In this document: piece by piece, positions 1 through 8,578 of the stretch
Numbering within the stretch: position 1 is the stretch's first letter
Layout of the letters: each line of letters starts with the position of its first letter
Program-made: the position numbers and the translations under genes
Notes under the pieces: generated by a model
What the model saw: only the letters and a program-made list of their open reading frames with translations
The model's database searches: none
Told to the model about the DNA's origin: nothing
DNA from: an uncultured Eudoraea sp.
GTDB lineage: Bacteria; Bacteroidota; Bacteroidia; Flavobacteriales; Flavobacteriaceae
Assembly (NCBI RefSeq): GCF_947258925.1
Contig: NZ_CAMYKG010000003.1
Coordinates: 45,070 to 109,069 of the forward strand
DNA length: 64,000 bases
Direction of reading: 5' to 3'

Positions 1-1594
1 CCTCGTCCATTATCATTACAGGCGGGTTCTTTAGAACTGCCCTCGCAATTGAAAGTCGTTGCTTTTGGCCACCGCTAAGCTTATTGCCACTATCTCCAAT
101 ATTCGTGTCGTAACCCATTGGTAATTCCATAATAAAATCATGGGCATTGGCAATTTTAGCGGCAGCTTCAATTTCCTCATCGCTGGCACCATCTTTTCCA
201 AGGCCAATATTTTTTTTCACGGTATCATTAAAGAGTATCGAATCTTGTGTAACCAGGCCAATAAGATCCCTGAGTGATTTCTTGGTTAGGTCTTTAATAT
301 TAGTTTCATCAATTGTAATCTCGCCTTCATTTATATCATAAAACCTGGTAACCAGGTTAGCGATCGTACTTTTACCGCTGCCCGATTGGCCCACCAAAGC
401 AACCGTTTGACCTTTCGGGACATAAAGATTGAAATTTTGCAAAACGTATTCATCCTCATATTTGAACGAAACATTTTTTAATTCAATGCCGCTTGTGAAA
501 TCAGTTTTTATCCGGGCATCGTGCTTTTCGCTTATCGGATTTTTTGTCTCAAGGACTTCCAAAATACGTTCGGCCGCAGAATTTCCTTTTTTAACTCCGT
601 ATAACGCTTTACTAATTTGTTTAGCGGGCGTGAGGATGTTGTATGCCAATCCCATATATGCAATAAATTCAGAAGCTCCCAGGGTTTTATCTATCAATAC
701 CATTTTTCCCCCAAACCATAATAGGACTCCAATTACCAGGATACCTAAAAACTCCCCAACAGGAGATGCCAGATTTTGTCTGTTGAGTAAACTATTTGAA
801 AATTTAAAAAAACGTGCAGTAGAATTTTGAAACGTATTGTAGAATTTTGATTCTGCATTGAATGCTTTGATTACCCTAAGACCACCAAGTGTTTCTTCCA
901 GTATGGAAAGGAATTCACCCTGTTCCTTCTGCACCTTATCTGAATTCTTTTTAAGTGATTTCCCTATTCTGGAAATTATCATACCCGCTATCGGAATAAA
1001 GATGAAGACAAACAGGGTAAGTTTAACACTAATTATAAACATGACGCTGATAGTGAAGATGATCGTTAGAGGTTCTCTAACAATCAATTCCAGAATCGAT
1101 AAAAAGGAATATTGAATTTCAAGAACATCTGATGAAATTCTGGCTATGACATCGCCTTTCCTTTTCTCCGAATAGTAGGAGAGAGGGAGATCTACAATTT
1201 TTTGGTACATCGCGTTCCGAACATCTTTTAAGACCCCATTTCTCAAAAATGTTATGAAATACATGGCCAGATAGTTAAAGATATTTTTAAATAGAAAAAG
1301 AATAAGTACCAGGCCAATAACCAATAACAAGCCTTTCATTTCGTCGTTGCCTGAGAAGGCCGTAACCTTAAAATTTAAATAGTCCTGTAAATAGTTTTTT
1401 AAACTTCCAAAACCATTATAGGTCGGAGCCACATATACTTTTTTTGCTTTATCAAAAAGTACATCCAGCATGGGAATAAGGGCGGCAAAAGAAAGTGCAC
1501 TAAAAAGGGCATAAAGAATATTAAAAAAAACATTTAATAATCCGTACCTGCGATACGGGATTGCAAAACGCAGGATTTTCTTGAAATAATCCAT
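1..1594 (-). CDS. ABC transporter, fused permease and ATP-binding protein (MsbA-like), partial
   Basis: This is a half-transporter of the lipid/multidrug exporter type (ABC transmembrane domain followed by nucleotide-binding domain), acting in the inner membrane. Translated from ATG at 1594, it begins MDYFKKILRFAIPYRRYG, has about six hydrophobic helices over the first 320 residues, then Walker A (GQSGSGKST), the signature LSGGQKQR and Walker B ending MIMDE right at the window edge. The C-terminus (D-loop, H-loop) lies outside the window, so the gene is cut by the edge and not broken. Its ATG shares one base with the stop codon of the upstream phosphohexomutase gene (TGATG), which suggests translational coupling. 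MsbA-like is a family-level name; the substrate is unknown. Confidence 0.9.
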   Translation of the reverse strand, partial: MDYFKKILRFAIPYRRYGLLNVFFNILYALFSALSFAALIPMLDVLFDKAKKVYVAPTYNGFGSLKNYLQDYLNFKVTAFSGNDEMKGLLLVIGLVLILFLFKNIFNYLAMYFITFLRNGVLKDVRNAMYQKIVDLPLSYYSEKRKGDVIARISSDVLEIQYSFLSILELIVREPLTIIFTISVMFIISVKLTLFVFIFIPIAGMIISRIGKSLKKNSDKVQKEQGEFLSILEETLGGLRVIKAFNAESKFYNTFQNSTARFFKFSNSLLNRQNLASPVGEFLGILVIGVLLWFGGKMVLIDKTLGASEFIAYMGLAYNILTPAKQISKALYGVKKGNSAAERILEVLETKNPISEKHDARIKTDFTSGIELKNVSFKYEDEYVLQNFNLYVPKGQTVALVGQSGSGKSTIANLVTRFYDINEGEITIDETNIKDLTKKSLRDLIGLVTQDSILFNDTVKKNIGLGKDGASDEEIEAAAKIANAHDFIMELPMGYDTNIGDSGNKLSGGQKQRLSIARAVLKNPPVMIMDE

Positions 1595-3303
1595 CAATGA
1601 AGCTTCAGTTCTGTAAGAATCTTTTCTATTTGAGCATCCAGCTCTTTATCCACCTTATCAAAGTTTTCTGCAGCATCCAGTTTTGTATTTATACTAAAGT
1701 AAAATTTAATTTTAGGTTCGGTACCACTGGGTCTGGCAGCCATTCTTGTTCCATCCTCAGTGGTATATATTAAGACATTGGATTTAGGGATATCAATCGG
1801 AGTTACCTCGGCTGTGATTAAGTTTTTGGAAGTTGAGGTATTGTAATCATCGATTTTTACCACCTTCGCCCCACCAATAGATTTCACCGGATTCTCTTTA
1901 AAATCTTTCATCATTTTACTTATCTCTTCCGCGCCGCTCATTCCTTTTTTGGTAAGAGAAATCAATTTTTCCTTATAAAAACCGAACTTTACATAACAGT
2001 CTATAAGTTGTTTGTAAAAAGAGCTGCCTTCAGCTTTAGCATTCGAAGCAATTTCACAGGCAAGTAAAGTAGCCGTAACCGCATCCTTGTCTCTGACAAA
2101 ATCTCCTACCATGTAACCGAAACTTTCTTCACCTCCGCCGATAAAATATTGATCTGGAAAATCTTTGATCATTTTGGCAATCCATTTAAAGCCTGTCAAT
2201 GCTGTTTTGCATTCTACGCCATAACTATTGGCCATTTCATCCATCATTGGTGTAGAAACTATCGTTGTAGCTATAAATTCATTACCGGTTAAGCCTTTCT
2301 TTACCCGTTGATCAAGCAAAAATTTGGTCATCAAAACCATGGTTTGATTTCCATTTAATAATTCCATTTTGCCCTCGGGGTTTCTTACTGCAATTCCTAA
2401 CCTATCGCTATCCGGGTCTGTTCCCACAACCATATCGGCCCCAATTTCTTCTGCTTTTTTCATGGCCAGGGTTAGTGCTTCCGGCTCTTCCGGATTCGGT
2501 GATTGCACCGTTGGAAAATTGCCATCGGGAACGGCCTGTTCTTCAATAATGGTCACATTATTATAACCGGCACGTTTTAAAACTTCCGGGATAACCGTAA
2601 TTGAAGTGCCGTGCAATGACGTGAAAACTATTTTAAAATTATCCTTTCCTTTCGCTTCAAAGCTACCGTTTTTTACAGAAGCTTCAATGAAAGCCTCATC
2701 AACTTCATGGTCTATCAAGTCTATTAAACCCGGATTGGCTTCAAAATTAATTTCCTCATAGTTTAGCCGATTTATCTCTTCAATGATCTCATGATCCTGA
2801 GGAGGCACAATTTGTCCGCCATCGGACCAATAAACCTTATATCCGTTATACTCTGGCGGATTATGTGAGGCTGTTAAAACTATTCCTGCCTTGCAATCTA
2901 AATGTCTTACGGCAAAAGAAAGTTCCGGAGTTGTTCGTAATTCTGAGAAAAGAAACACTTTTATACCATTTGCTGAAAATACATTGGCGACTGTCCTGGC
3001 CAGGGTATCACTGTTATGTCTGCAGTCGTAAGCTATGACTACTTTTAAATTTTCGCCGGGATATATTCTTTTCAGATAGTTACTTAACCCTTGTGTACTT
3101 TTACCTAATGTATATTTATTTATCCTATTTGTTCCAACTCCCATAATACCCCGCATACCTCCGGTACCGAATTCCATATTTTTATAGAACCTGTCTTTGA
3201 GATCTTCAGGGTCATTTGTTATTAGATCCTGAATTTCCTTTTTGACTTCAGGATCAAAAAAGTCGGTTTGCCAGGCTTGGGCATTGGAAAGAATATCATC
3301 CAT
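1594..3303 (-). CDS. Phospho-sugar mutase (phosphoglucomutase/phosphomannomutase)
   Basis: An alpha-D-phosphohexomutase of 569 residues that interconverts hexose 1- and 6-phosphates, probably glucose phosphates (PgcA-like). All family landmarks are present: GTGGMRG at about 46-52, the phosphoserine loop TASHNPP with catalytic Ser146, the metal loop DPDSDR at 296-301 and the phosphate-binding RPSGTEPK at 524-531. Length is normal for the long bacterial subgroup. A -7 box TAATTTTG lies on the minus strand at 3330-3337, about 30 bases before the start, so the gene probably leads a two-gene unit with the ABC exporter. Specificity between glucose and mannose cannot be settled from the sequence. 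Confidence 0.93.
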   Translation of the reverse strand: MDDILSNAQAWQTDFFDPEVKKEIQDLITNDPEDLKDRFYKNMEFGTGGMRGIMGVGTNRINKYTLGKSTQGLSNYLKRIYPGENLKVVIAYDCRHNSDTLARTVANVFSANGIKVFLFSELRTTPELSFAVRHLDCKAGIVLTASHNPPEYNGYKVYWSDGGQIVPPQDHEIIEEINRLNYEEINFEANPGLIDLIDHEVDEAFIEASVKNGSFEAKGKDNFKIVFTSLHGTSITVIPEVLKRAGYNNVTIIEEQAVPDGNFPTVQSPNPEEPEALTLAMKKAEEIGADMVVGTDPDSDRLGIAVRNPEGKMELLNGNQTMVLMTKFLLDQRVKKGLTGNEFIATTIVSTPMMDEMANSYGVECKTALTGFKWIAKMIKDFPDQYFIGGGEESFGYMVGDFVRDKDAVTATLLACEIASNAKAEGSSFYKQLIDCYVKFGFYKEKLISLTKKGMSGAEEISKMMKDFKENPVKSIGGAKVVKIDDYNTSTSKNLITAEVTPIDIPKSNVLIYTTEDGTRMAARPSGTEPKIKFYFSINTKLDAAENFDKVDKELDAQIEKILTELKLH

Positions 3304-3329
3304 GGATACGGAATTTACTGGTGAAAAGT

Positions 3330-3337
3330 CAAAATTA
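3330..3337 (-). promoter_or_regulatory. -7 box of phosphohexomutase promoter
   Basis: TAATTTTG on the minus strand matches the Bacteroidota -7 consensus TAnnTTTG, 27 bases upstream of the ATG. No clear -33 TTG is seen at the usual distance. Confidence 0.5.
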
Positions 3338-3352
3338 CGAAGAATATCCGTT

Positions 3353-4309
3353 TTAAGGCATTGAAAGATTTATTTCTTCGGAAATGGTATATCGGATTAC
3401 ATTTGTTCTTGATCTGACTACAATCTCTCCAAGGAATCCTGCGAGAAAAAATTGCGTACCTATAATCATTGCTGTAAGTGAAACATAGAATTGAGGGCGT
3501 TCAGATAACAATCGCCCAAAAGGGTTAATAAAAAGCTTGTCGATTCCAAGATACAGAGCAAAACCAAAGCCAATTATAAACATAAGTACCCCTAAAGCCC
3601 CAAATAAGTGCATTGGTCGCTTACCAAACTTGGATACGAACCAAATTGTTATTAGATCTAACAAACCATTTATAAAGCGTTCTGCCCCAAACTTGGTCTT
3701 TCCATATTTGCGGGCCTGATGTTTGACAACTTTTTCACCAATCTGCGTATATCCCGCATTTTTGGCCAAAACCGGAATATAACGATGCATTTCACCCGAG
3801 ACCTCTATATTTTTAATTACATCTATTCTAAAGGCCTTTAGTCCGCAGTTAAAATCATGTAATTTTACATTGGATGTAACCCTCGCAGCCCAATTAAATA
3901 ATTTGGAGGGAATATTCTTGGTGATTAGGGAATCGTATCTTTTCTTCTTCCAGCCCGAAACAAGGTCATAACCATTTTGTGTGATAAGGTTGTATAATTC
4001 CGGGATTTCTTCGGGATTGTCCTGCAGATCGGCATCCATAGTGATCACTACATTACCCTGAGCTACTTTAAAACCGGCATTGAGTGCCTGGGATTTGCCA
4101 AAATTCTTATGAAAGCGAATGCCTTTAACATTAGCATCTTTTTGCGTTAACTGCTCAATAACTTTCCAGGAACCGTCTGTACTGCCATCATCAATAAATA
4201 TGATTTCATATATAAAATGGTTGGATTGCATGACATCTGCAATCCAACCATGGAGTTCTTTTAAGGACTCTTCTTCGTTAAGTAAAGGAATAACTATTGA
4301 TAAGTTCAT
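3353..4309 (-). CDS. Glycosyltransferase family 2, membrane-anchored (DPM1/GtrB/ArnC-like)
   Basis: A 318-residue GT2 enzyme with a GT-A fold. The N-terminus (SIVIPLLNEEESL) and the DxD motif at residues 92-94 (MDADLQDNPEE) bind nucleotide sugar and metal. Two hydrophobic segments near residues 228-258 and 275-305 place it in the inner membrane. This architecture normally transfers a sugar to a polyprenyl phosphate carrier. It has its own -7 box (TACTTTTG, minus strand, 4333-4340) and is probably a separate transcription unit from the mutase downstream. The sugar and acceptor are unknown. Confidence 0.9.
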   Translation of the reverse strand: MNLSIVIPLLNEEESLKELHGWIADVMQSNHFIYEIIFIDDGSTDGSWKVIEQLTQKDANVKGIRFHKNFGKSQALNAGFKVAQGNVVITMDADLQDNPEEIPELYNLITQNGYDLVSGWKKKRYDSLITKNIPSKLFNWAARVTSNVKLHDFNCGLKAFRIDVIKNIEVSGEMHRYIPVLAKNAGYTQIGEKVVKHQARKYGKTKFGAERFINGLLDLITIWFVSKFGKRPMHLFGALGVLMFIIGFGFALYLGIDKLFINPFGRLLSERPQFYVSLTAMIIGTQFFLAGFLGEIVVRSRTNVIRYTISEEINLSMP

Positions 4310-4332
4310 TGAGTTCGAAGGGAAATTCCTTT

Positions 4333-4340
4333 CAAAAGTA
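4333..4340 (-). promoter_or_regulatory. -7 box of glycosyltransferase promoter
   Basis: TACTTTTG on the minus strand matches TAnnTTTG and lies 24 bases before the ATG at 4309. No -33 TTG is evident. Confidence 0.5.
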
Positions 4341-4353
4341 CAATTTTTAATAA

Positions 4354-4872
4354 TTAATAATCCGGTTTGGCTTTTTTCAGTATTAATCCACCGATTAGCC
4401 CAATAATTAAACCAGCTATGATGTTAAAGATTAGAATGAAAGGATAAGAAATCCAGAAATAATTTATTGTTCCATCATACTGCTGTTGTAATTGTTCGGC
4501 AGACATTGTTCCGGCCGCTTCACCAGCAGCTTTTTGATTTTCCGCGATTTTAAGGGCAAAATCCGGATCTATAACATTAGCCATTAAGACAGTGTAAAGA
4601 ACAGCAATTATTGCAGCGACCAGCGCTATTCCTGCCCCTAATTTTAAAGCTTCTCCCAAAGTGAGGAACCCACCATTGGCTTTTCTAAAACTAATAATAC
4701 CCCAGATAATTACAGCCACCATTATGACAATACTAATTACCGTATTGCTTGGATCCTGCGAAGTATGGGCATCCATGCTGTAAAGCATAATTCCGAAAAT
4801 TACGCTTATAGCGCCCAGGATTAATCCGTAATTCAGGGAAAACTTTCCGGTTTTAGGTTGATTTTCTTCCAT
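4354..4872 (-). CDS. DUF4199 domain-containing membrane protein
   Basis: A 172-residue integral membrane protein with four hydrophobic segments at roughly 12-30, 45-60, 72-96 and 140-165 and a short lysine-rich C-terminus (LKKAKPDY). The overall pattern and the GxxLTLGEALKLG stretch resemble the DUF4199 family common in Bacteroidota, whose function is not established. It lies upstream of the GT2 gene on the same strand with a 44-base gap; such pairing is frequent in flavobacteria as I recall. Assignment is from family memory, not a search. Confidence 0.75.
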   Translation of the reverse strand: MEENQPKTGKFSLNYGLILGAISVIFGIMLYSMDAHTSQDPSNTVISIVIMVAVIIWGIISFRKANGGFLTLGEALKLGAGIALVAAIIAVLYTVLMANVIDPDFALKIAENQKAAGEAAGTMSAEQLQQQYDGTINYFWISYPFILIFNIIAGLIIGLIGGLILKKAKPDY

Positions 4873-4972
4873 TTGTAAAAATTTTAGTTGTTTAATTAGT
4901 TAGTTGTGCATGTTATATTTTTGTTACAATTAAAGATACATTTTTTAAGTTTTCTTTTTTAGGAAATTAAAA

Positions 4973-5003
4973 TTGTTGTTTCTGAGAAATTTATTTAAAT
5001 TTG
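4973..5003 (+). promoter_or_regulatory. Promoter of rpmE2
   Basis: A -7 box TAAATTTG at 4996-5003 is preceded by TTG at 4976-4978 (17-base spacer) and at 4973-4975 (20-base spacer). Both fit the flavobacterial primary-sigma consensus TTG-N17-23-TAnnTTTG. Confidence 0.7.
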
Positions 5004-5038
5004 CAGGCTGAAAATTCAGAAGTTTAAAAGAATATAAA

Positions 5039-5347
5039 ATGAAGAAAGGGATACATCCGGATAATTACAGGTTGGTTGCATTTAAGGACATGTCTAATGA
5101 TGACGTGTTTATCACTAAATCAACAGCAGCTACAAAAGAGACATTAGAAGTAGAAGGAGTGGAATACCCATTGGTAAAATTGGAAATTTCCAGGACATCA
5201 CATCCTTTTTATACCGGTAAGGCCAAATTAGTGGATACAGCGGGTAGAATTGATAAATTTAAGAGTAAGTATAATAAATTTAAAAAGGAAGCAAAACCCT
5301 CTGCACCTGAAGCAAAAGAGGATAAGCCCGGTACTGAAGAGAAGTAA
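5039..5347 (+). CDS. rpmE2: 50S ribosomal protein L31, type B
   Basis: A 102-residue protein starting [21 protein letters not shown], typical of the L31 type B (zinc-independent, no CxxC) paralogue of the large ribosomal subunit. The conserved core ends near residue 82 ([21 protein letters not shown]...KYNKF), followed by a charged, proline/lysine/glutamate-rich tail of about 20 residues that is longer than in many homologues. It is monocistronic, bounded by a good promoter upstream and an intrinsic terminator at 5375-5409. Confidence 0.96.
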   Translation: MKKGIHPDNYRLVAFKDMSNDDVFITKSTAATKETLEVEGVEYPLVKLEISRTSHPFYTGKAKLVDTAGRIDKFKSKYNKFKKEAKPSAPEAKEDKPGTEEK

Positions 5348-5374
5348 ATTTTCAAAAAATTATATATAAAGATG

Positions 5375-5409
5375 CGCCTCCGATATCTATCGGGGGCGTT
5401 ATTTTTTTA
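5375..5409 (+). terminator. Intrinsic terminator of rpmE2
   Basis: A 10-bp stem (CGCCTCCGAT / ATCGGGGGCG, one G-T wobble) with a 4-base loop is followed by a run of T. Confidence 0.9.
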
Positions 5410-5431
5410 TTTTTATTCAAAATTTAAATAG

Positions 5432-6607
5432 ATGAATTATATTCTCTTTGATGGCGAGGTCAGGAATTCCCTTTTACCATTTACTTTTACCAGACCTGTA
5501 GCCGATATAAGAATCGGTATTCTTACTATCAGAGAAAAATGGGAAACCCTTCTTGGTAAATCAACCAGTACGAAGACAGAAGAATATCTTTCCAAAAAAT
5601 ACCCGTTGGTCCATAGCGATGTAAATATTTTAATCAATGCTGCTTTTATTCCAACGAAAGAACTTGTTTCCATAATACGTAATTTACAAAAGGGCGAGGC
5701 TGTTTTTAAAGACAATCTGGTAGTTGCTTATCACGCAGAAGATGCGACACAAAAAGTAAACTTTTCAGATTTTAAAAAAATTCATTTTGATGGAGAAGTA
5801 CTAAGGGTTTGTAATACCTGGGATATTTTTTCAAAAAATGACATTGCAATTCAGCAGGATTTTGACATGATTACCCATGGCAGGAAAAGTGCTCCAATTT
5901 CCAGTACCAATCATTTAATAAATCCTGAACAAATTTTTCTGGAGGAAGGTGCAAAGGTTGAATACAGTATTTTAAATGCCACTAAAGGCCCTATATACTT
6001 GGGTAAGGATTCCGAGGTAATGGAAGGAAATCTGATAAGGGGAGCATTTGCCTTATGTGAAAAGGCAGTGGTAAAGATGGGGGCAAAAATATATGGACCT
6101 ACCACAGTTGGACCTTATGGTAAAGTATGCGGCGAAATAAATAACTCTGTAATATTTGGTTATTCCAGTAAAGGACATGATGGTTATTTGGGGAATTCTG
6201 TCTTAGGAGAATGGTGTAATATTGGGGCGGATTCAAATAATTCAAATCTGAAAAATAACTATGCCAAAGTCCGCTTATGGAATTATGGCACTGAACGCTT
6301 TGAACATACCGGACTTCAATTTTGCGGCCTTATGATGGGTGATCACAGTAAAACCGCGATAAATACAATGTTTAATACCGGCACGGTTATCGGGGTTAAT
6401 GCAAATATCTATGTTCCGGGATTCCCAAGAAATTTTGTGCCCAGTTTTAGTTGGGGAGGAGCTTCCGGTTTTACAACCTACTTACCAAAGAAGGCTTTTG
6501 AAGCTGCGGAGGTTATGATGGCCAGAAGAGGGGTTGTTTTTGACGAACAGGAAGCGGCTATCCTAAACCACGTTTTTGAGTTAACAAAGAAATACCGGAA
6601 TTATTAA
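5432..6607 (+). CDS. GlmU-family putative sugar nucleotidyltransferase
   Basis: A 391-residue protein of the Bacteroidota GlmU-like family. The N-terminal part (MNYILFDGEVRNSLLPFTFTRPVADIRIG) is a divergent nucleotidyltransferase-like domain that carries the TRPVA stretch. From about residue 170 a left-handed beta-helix (hexapeptide repeats, e.g. GAKVEYSILNATKGPIYLG and later GVNANIYVPG) follows. In this phylum the family is proposed to replace GlmU in making UDP-GlcNAc for cell-wall synthesis; the activity here is inferred. The gene sits directly after the rpmE2 terminator with a 22-base AT-rich gap. Confidence 0.85.
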   Translation: MNYILFDGEVRNSLLPFTFTRPVADIRIGILTIREKWETLLGKSTSTKTEEYLSKKYPLVHSDVNILINAAFIPTKELVSIIRNLQKGEAVFKDNLVVAYHAEDATQKVNFSDFKKIHFDGEVLRVCNTWDIFSKNDIAIQQDFDMITHGRKSAPISSTNHLINPEQIFLEEGAKVEYSILNATKGPIYLGKDSEVMEGNLIRGAFALCEKAVVKMGAKIYGPTTVGPYGKVCGEINNSVIFGYSSKGHDGYLGNSVLGEWCNIGADSNNSNLKNNYAKVRLWNYGTERFEHTGLQFCGLMMGDHSKTAINTMFNTGTVIGVNANIYVPGFPRNFVPSFSWGGASGFTTYLPKKAFEAAEVMMARRGVVFDEQEAAILNHVFELTKKYRNY

Positions 6608-6710
6608 AATAACCGGGGATCGTAAACTCAATGAATATAATATAGAGGTGATTATGAGCCTACAAGTTTTTTAAACCGCTTTACTTCAGTTCATTTGCTC
6701 CAAATTTTGA

Positions 6711-6718
6711 TATCTTTG
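6711..6718 (+). promoter_or_regulatory. -7 box of mtaB promoter
   Basis: TATCTTTG matches TAnnTTTG 31 bases upstream of the mtaB ATG. TTG triplets upstream do not fall at the standard spacing. Confidence 0.55.
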
Positions 6719-6749
6719 CGGTCCAAAATTTTAAGATCATTCTGTTGTA

Positions 6750-8078
6750 ATGAAGAAAAAAGTGGCGTTTTATACATTGGGCTGTAAGCTAAACTTTTCG
6801 GAAACTTCTACTATTGCCAGGAGTTTTGAGCAAAAAGGTTATGATCGTGTGGACTTTACCGATCATGCGCATATGTACGTCATAAATACGTGTTCAGTAA
6901 CAGAGAATGCCGATAAACGTTTCAAAATACTTGTAAGGCAAGCACTAAAAATAAATCCGGATGCATTTGTTGCGGCCATTGGATGTTATGCCCAATTAAA
7001 ACCTCAGGACCTTGCAGATGTCGATGGGGTGGATCTTGTTTTAGGGGCTTCGGAAAAATTTAAGATAGCTGATTATGTAAATGATCTAACCAAAAATGAT
7101 TTTGGCGAAGTTCATTCCTGTGAGATTGAAGAAGCAGATTTTTATGTGAGCAGTTATGCTGTTGGAGATAGAACCCGTGCTTTTTTAAAGGTCCAGGATG
7201 GTTGCGATTATAAATGTACCTATTGTACGATTCCTTTAGCGAGAGGTATTTCAAGGAGTGACACGCTGAGTAATGTTTTAAAAAATGCCAGGGAGATCTC
7301 TGAAAAAGGGATAAAAGAAATTGTGCTTACCGGGGTTAATATTGGAGATTATGGAAAGGGAGAATTTGGGAATAAAAAACATGAACACACTTTCTTTGAC
7401 CTTGTTAAAGGATTGGATAGGGTAGAGGGTATACAAAGGCTTCGAATATCTTCAATTGAACCTAATCTTTTAAAAAATGAAACCATAGATTTTGTGGCGG
7501 AGAGCAAGACGTTTGTTCCCCATTTTCATATCCCGCTTCAGAGTGGAAGTGATGAATTGCTTAAACTAATGAAAAGGCGTTATCTGACAAATCTCTATGT
7601 AGAGAGAATTCATAGAATAAAGGAGGTAATGCCCCATGCATGCATCGGTGTTGATGTCATCGTGGGCTTTCCCGGAGAAACAGATGAACACTTTCTGGAA
7701 ACCTATAATTTTTTAAATCAGCTGGAGATATCTTATCTACACGTATTTACGTATTCTGAGCGGGATGATACTGAAGCCGCCGAAATGCCGGGTGTAGTAC
7801 CACAGAATGTCAGGAAGAAACGCAGTAAAATGTTGCGTGGGCTTTCCGTTAAAAAAAGAAGAGCGTTTTATGAAAGCCAACTGGGAAGTAAAAGGATAGT
7901 ATTGTTTGAAAGTGAGAATAAAGAAGGGTATATCCATGGTTTCACAGAGAATTATGTAAAAGTAAAAACGCCCTGGAATCCTGCATTGGTTAATACTTTA
8001 CAAGAGGTTACCCTAACCGATATTTGTGAAGATGGTTTGGTAAAGATCAATTTTGTCTTAGATGAAGCCTGGGCATAA
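6750..8078 (+). CDS. mtaB: tRNA (N6-threonylcarbamoyladenosine(37)-C2)-methylthiotransferase MtaB
   Basis: A 442-residue radical-SAM methylthiotransferase that adds a 2-methylthio group to t6A37 of ANN-decoding tRNAs. The N-terminal UPF0004 domain supplies Cys12 (LGCKLN), Cys48 (NTCSVTE) and Cys79 (GCYAQ) for the auxiliary 4Fe-4S cluster. The radical-SAM cluster is Cys152, Cys156 and Cys159 (GCDYKCTYC). A TRAM-like tail follows residue about 370. Length and motifs match the MtaB subgroup (LGCKLNFSE) better than MiaB or RimO. Transcription probably ends at the palindromic terminator just downstream. Confidence 0.93.
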   Translation: MKKKVAFYTLGCKLNFSETSTIARSFEQKGYDRVDFTDHAHMYVINTCSVTENADKRFKILVRQALKINPDAFVAAIGCYAQLKPQDLADVDGVDLVLGASEKFKIADYVNDLTKNDFGEVHSCEIEEADFYVSSYAVGDRTRAFLKVQDGCDYKCTYCTIPLARGISRSDTLSNVLKNAREISEKGIKEIVLTGVNIGDYGKGEFGNKKHEHTFFDLVKGLDRVEGIQRLRISSIEPNLLKNETIDFVAESKTFVPHFHIPLQSGSDELLKLMKRRYLTNLYVERIHRIKEVMPHACIGVDVIVGFPGETDEHFLETYNFLNQLEISYLHVFTYSERDDTEAAEMPGVVPQNVRKKRSKMLRGLSVKKRRAFYESQLGSKRIVLFESENKEGYIHGFTENYVKVKTPWNPALVNTLQEVTLTDICEDGLVKINFVLDEAWA

Positions 8079-8107
8079 AAAAACCTCCTGAGAGGAGGTT
8101 TGAACAT
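8078..8107. terminator. Bidirectional terminator between mtaB and the GNAT gene
   Basis: A perfect 9-bp palindrome AAACCTCCT-GAG-AGGAGGTTT at 8081-8101 is flanked by an A run on the left. On the minus strand the stem is followed by a run of seven T, so it ends the minus-strand gene well. On the plus strand the T tract is weaker (TTT then a later run). Confidence 0.85.
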
Positions 8108-8110
8108 TTT

Positions 8111-8404
8111 TCAAATTCGAATACCCACCGGGAGCATTTCTTTATATTGTCTGTTCTTTCGTAAAAAACCTGCAATTTCCGGGCTAGTGGGAACCACTCT
8201 TAGTTTTTGTTCCTGAATATGATTTAAAACCGACTTAATAAACTCTTCTTTAAATCCATTTTGAGATATTTCTTCAGGAATTACCAATTTGGTTAAGAAA
8301 ACTTTCCTTTCTTGCGAAGAATATTCAATCTTAGCAAGATGACCATCAACCTTGGTTTCAAACTGGCGTAAGAAACTGTTATCCTTAATTGCTACTTCAT
8401 TCAT
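8111..8404 (-). CDS. Small GNAT-type N-acetyltransferase (YjdJ/GCN5-related, 97 aa)
   Basis: A 97-residue minimal acetyltransferase of the short GCN5-related family (Acetyltransf_CG type). The beta strands FLTKLVIPEEI and the C-terminal VVPTSPEIAGFLRKNRQYKEML motif are characteristic; the Cys often seen in VPtCpf is Ser here. Substrate is unknown. It is convergent with mtaB and shares the palindromic terminator. Its 5' leader contains an inverted repeat (8437-8463) and a minus-strand -7 box at 8525-8532. Confidence 0.8.
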   Translation of the reverse strand: MNEVAIKDNSFLRQFETKVDGHLAKIEYSSQERKVFLTKLVIPEEISQNGFKEEFIKSVLNHIQEQKLRVVPTSPEIAGFLRKNRQYKEMLPVGIRI

Positions 8405-8436
8405 ATAGTTTGCTTTATAGTGGTTTCAGATAAAAA

Positions 8437-8463
8437 AATTACGATCTTGCATTAATCGTAATT
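8437..8463 (-). repeat. Inverted repeat in the leader of the GNAT gene
   Basis: AATTACGAT, 9-base loop, ATCGTAATT. On the minus strand the stem runs directly into a T-rich stretch and lies between a candidate -7 box (8525-8532) and the GNAT ATG at 8404. It could be an attenuator-like hairpin or an operator; the stem is AT-rich and therefore weak. Confidence 0.45.
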
Positions 8464-8524
8464 GTCTATATTGTTTGCCAATAGTTATAGAGTGAACTGG
8501 AGTATTTTTCTAACAATAAGCGTA

Positions 8525-8532
8525 CAAAAGTA
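8525..8532 (-). promoter_or_regulatory. -7 box candidate for the GNAT gene
   Basis: TACTTTTG on the minus strand matches TAnnTTTG about 120 bases upstream of the GNAT start, which implies a long untranslated leader. No -33 TTG at proper spacing. Confidence 0.4.
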
Positions 8533-8578
8533 ACAAAAAAAATGCTAATGACCTAGTAAAATCAAGAGTTTAGATAAT

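Noticed and set aside
147..1115. Plus-strand open frames opposite the ABC exporter
   Set aside because: The minus strand has continuous ABC transporter motifs through this stretch; the plus-strand frames have no family features.
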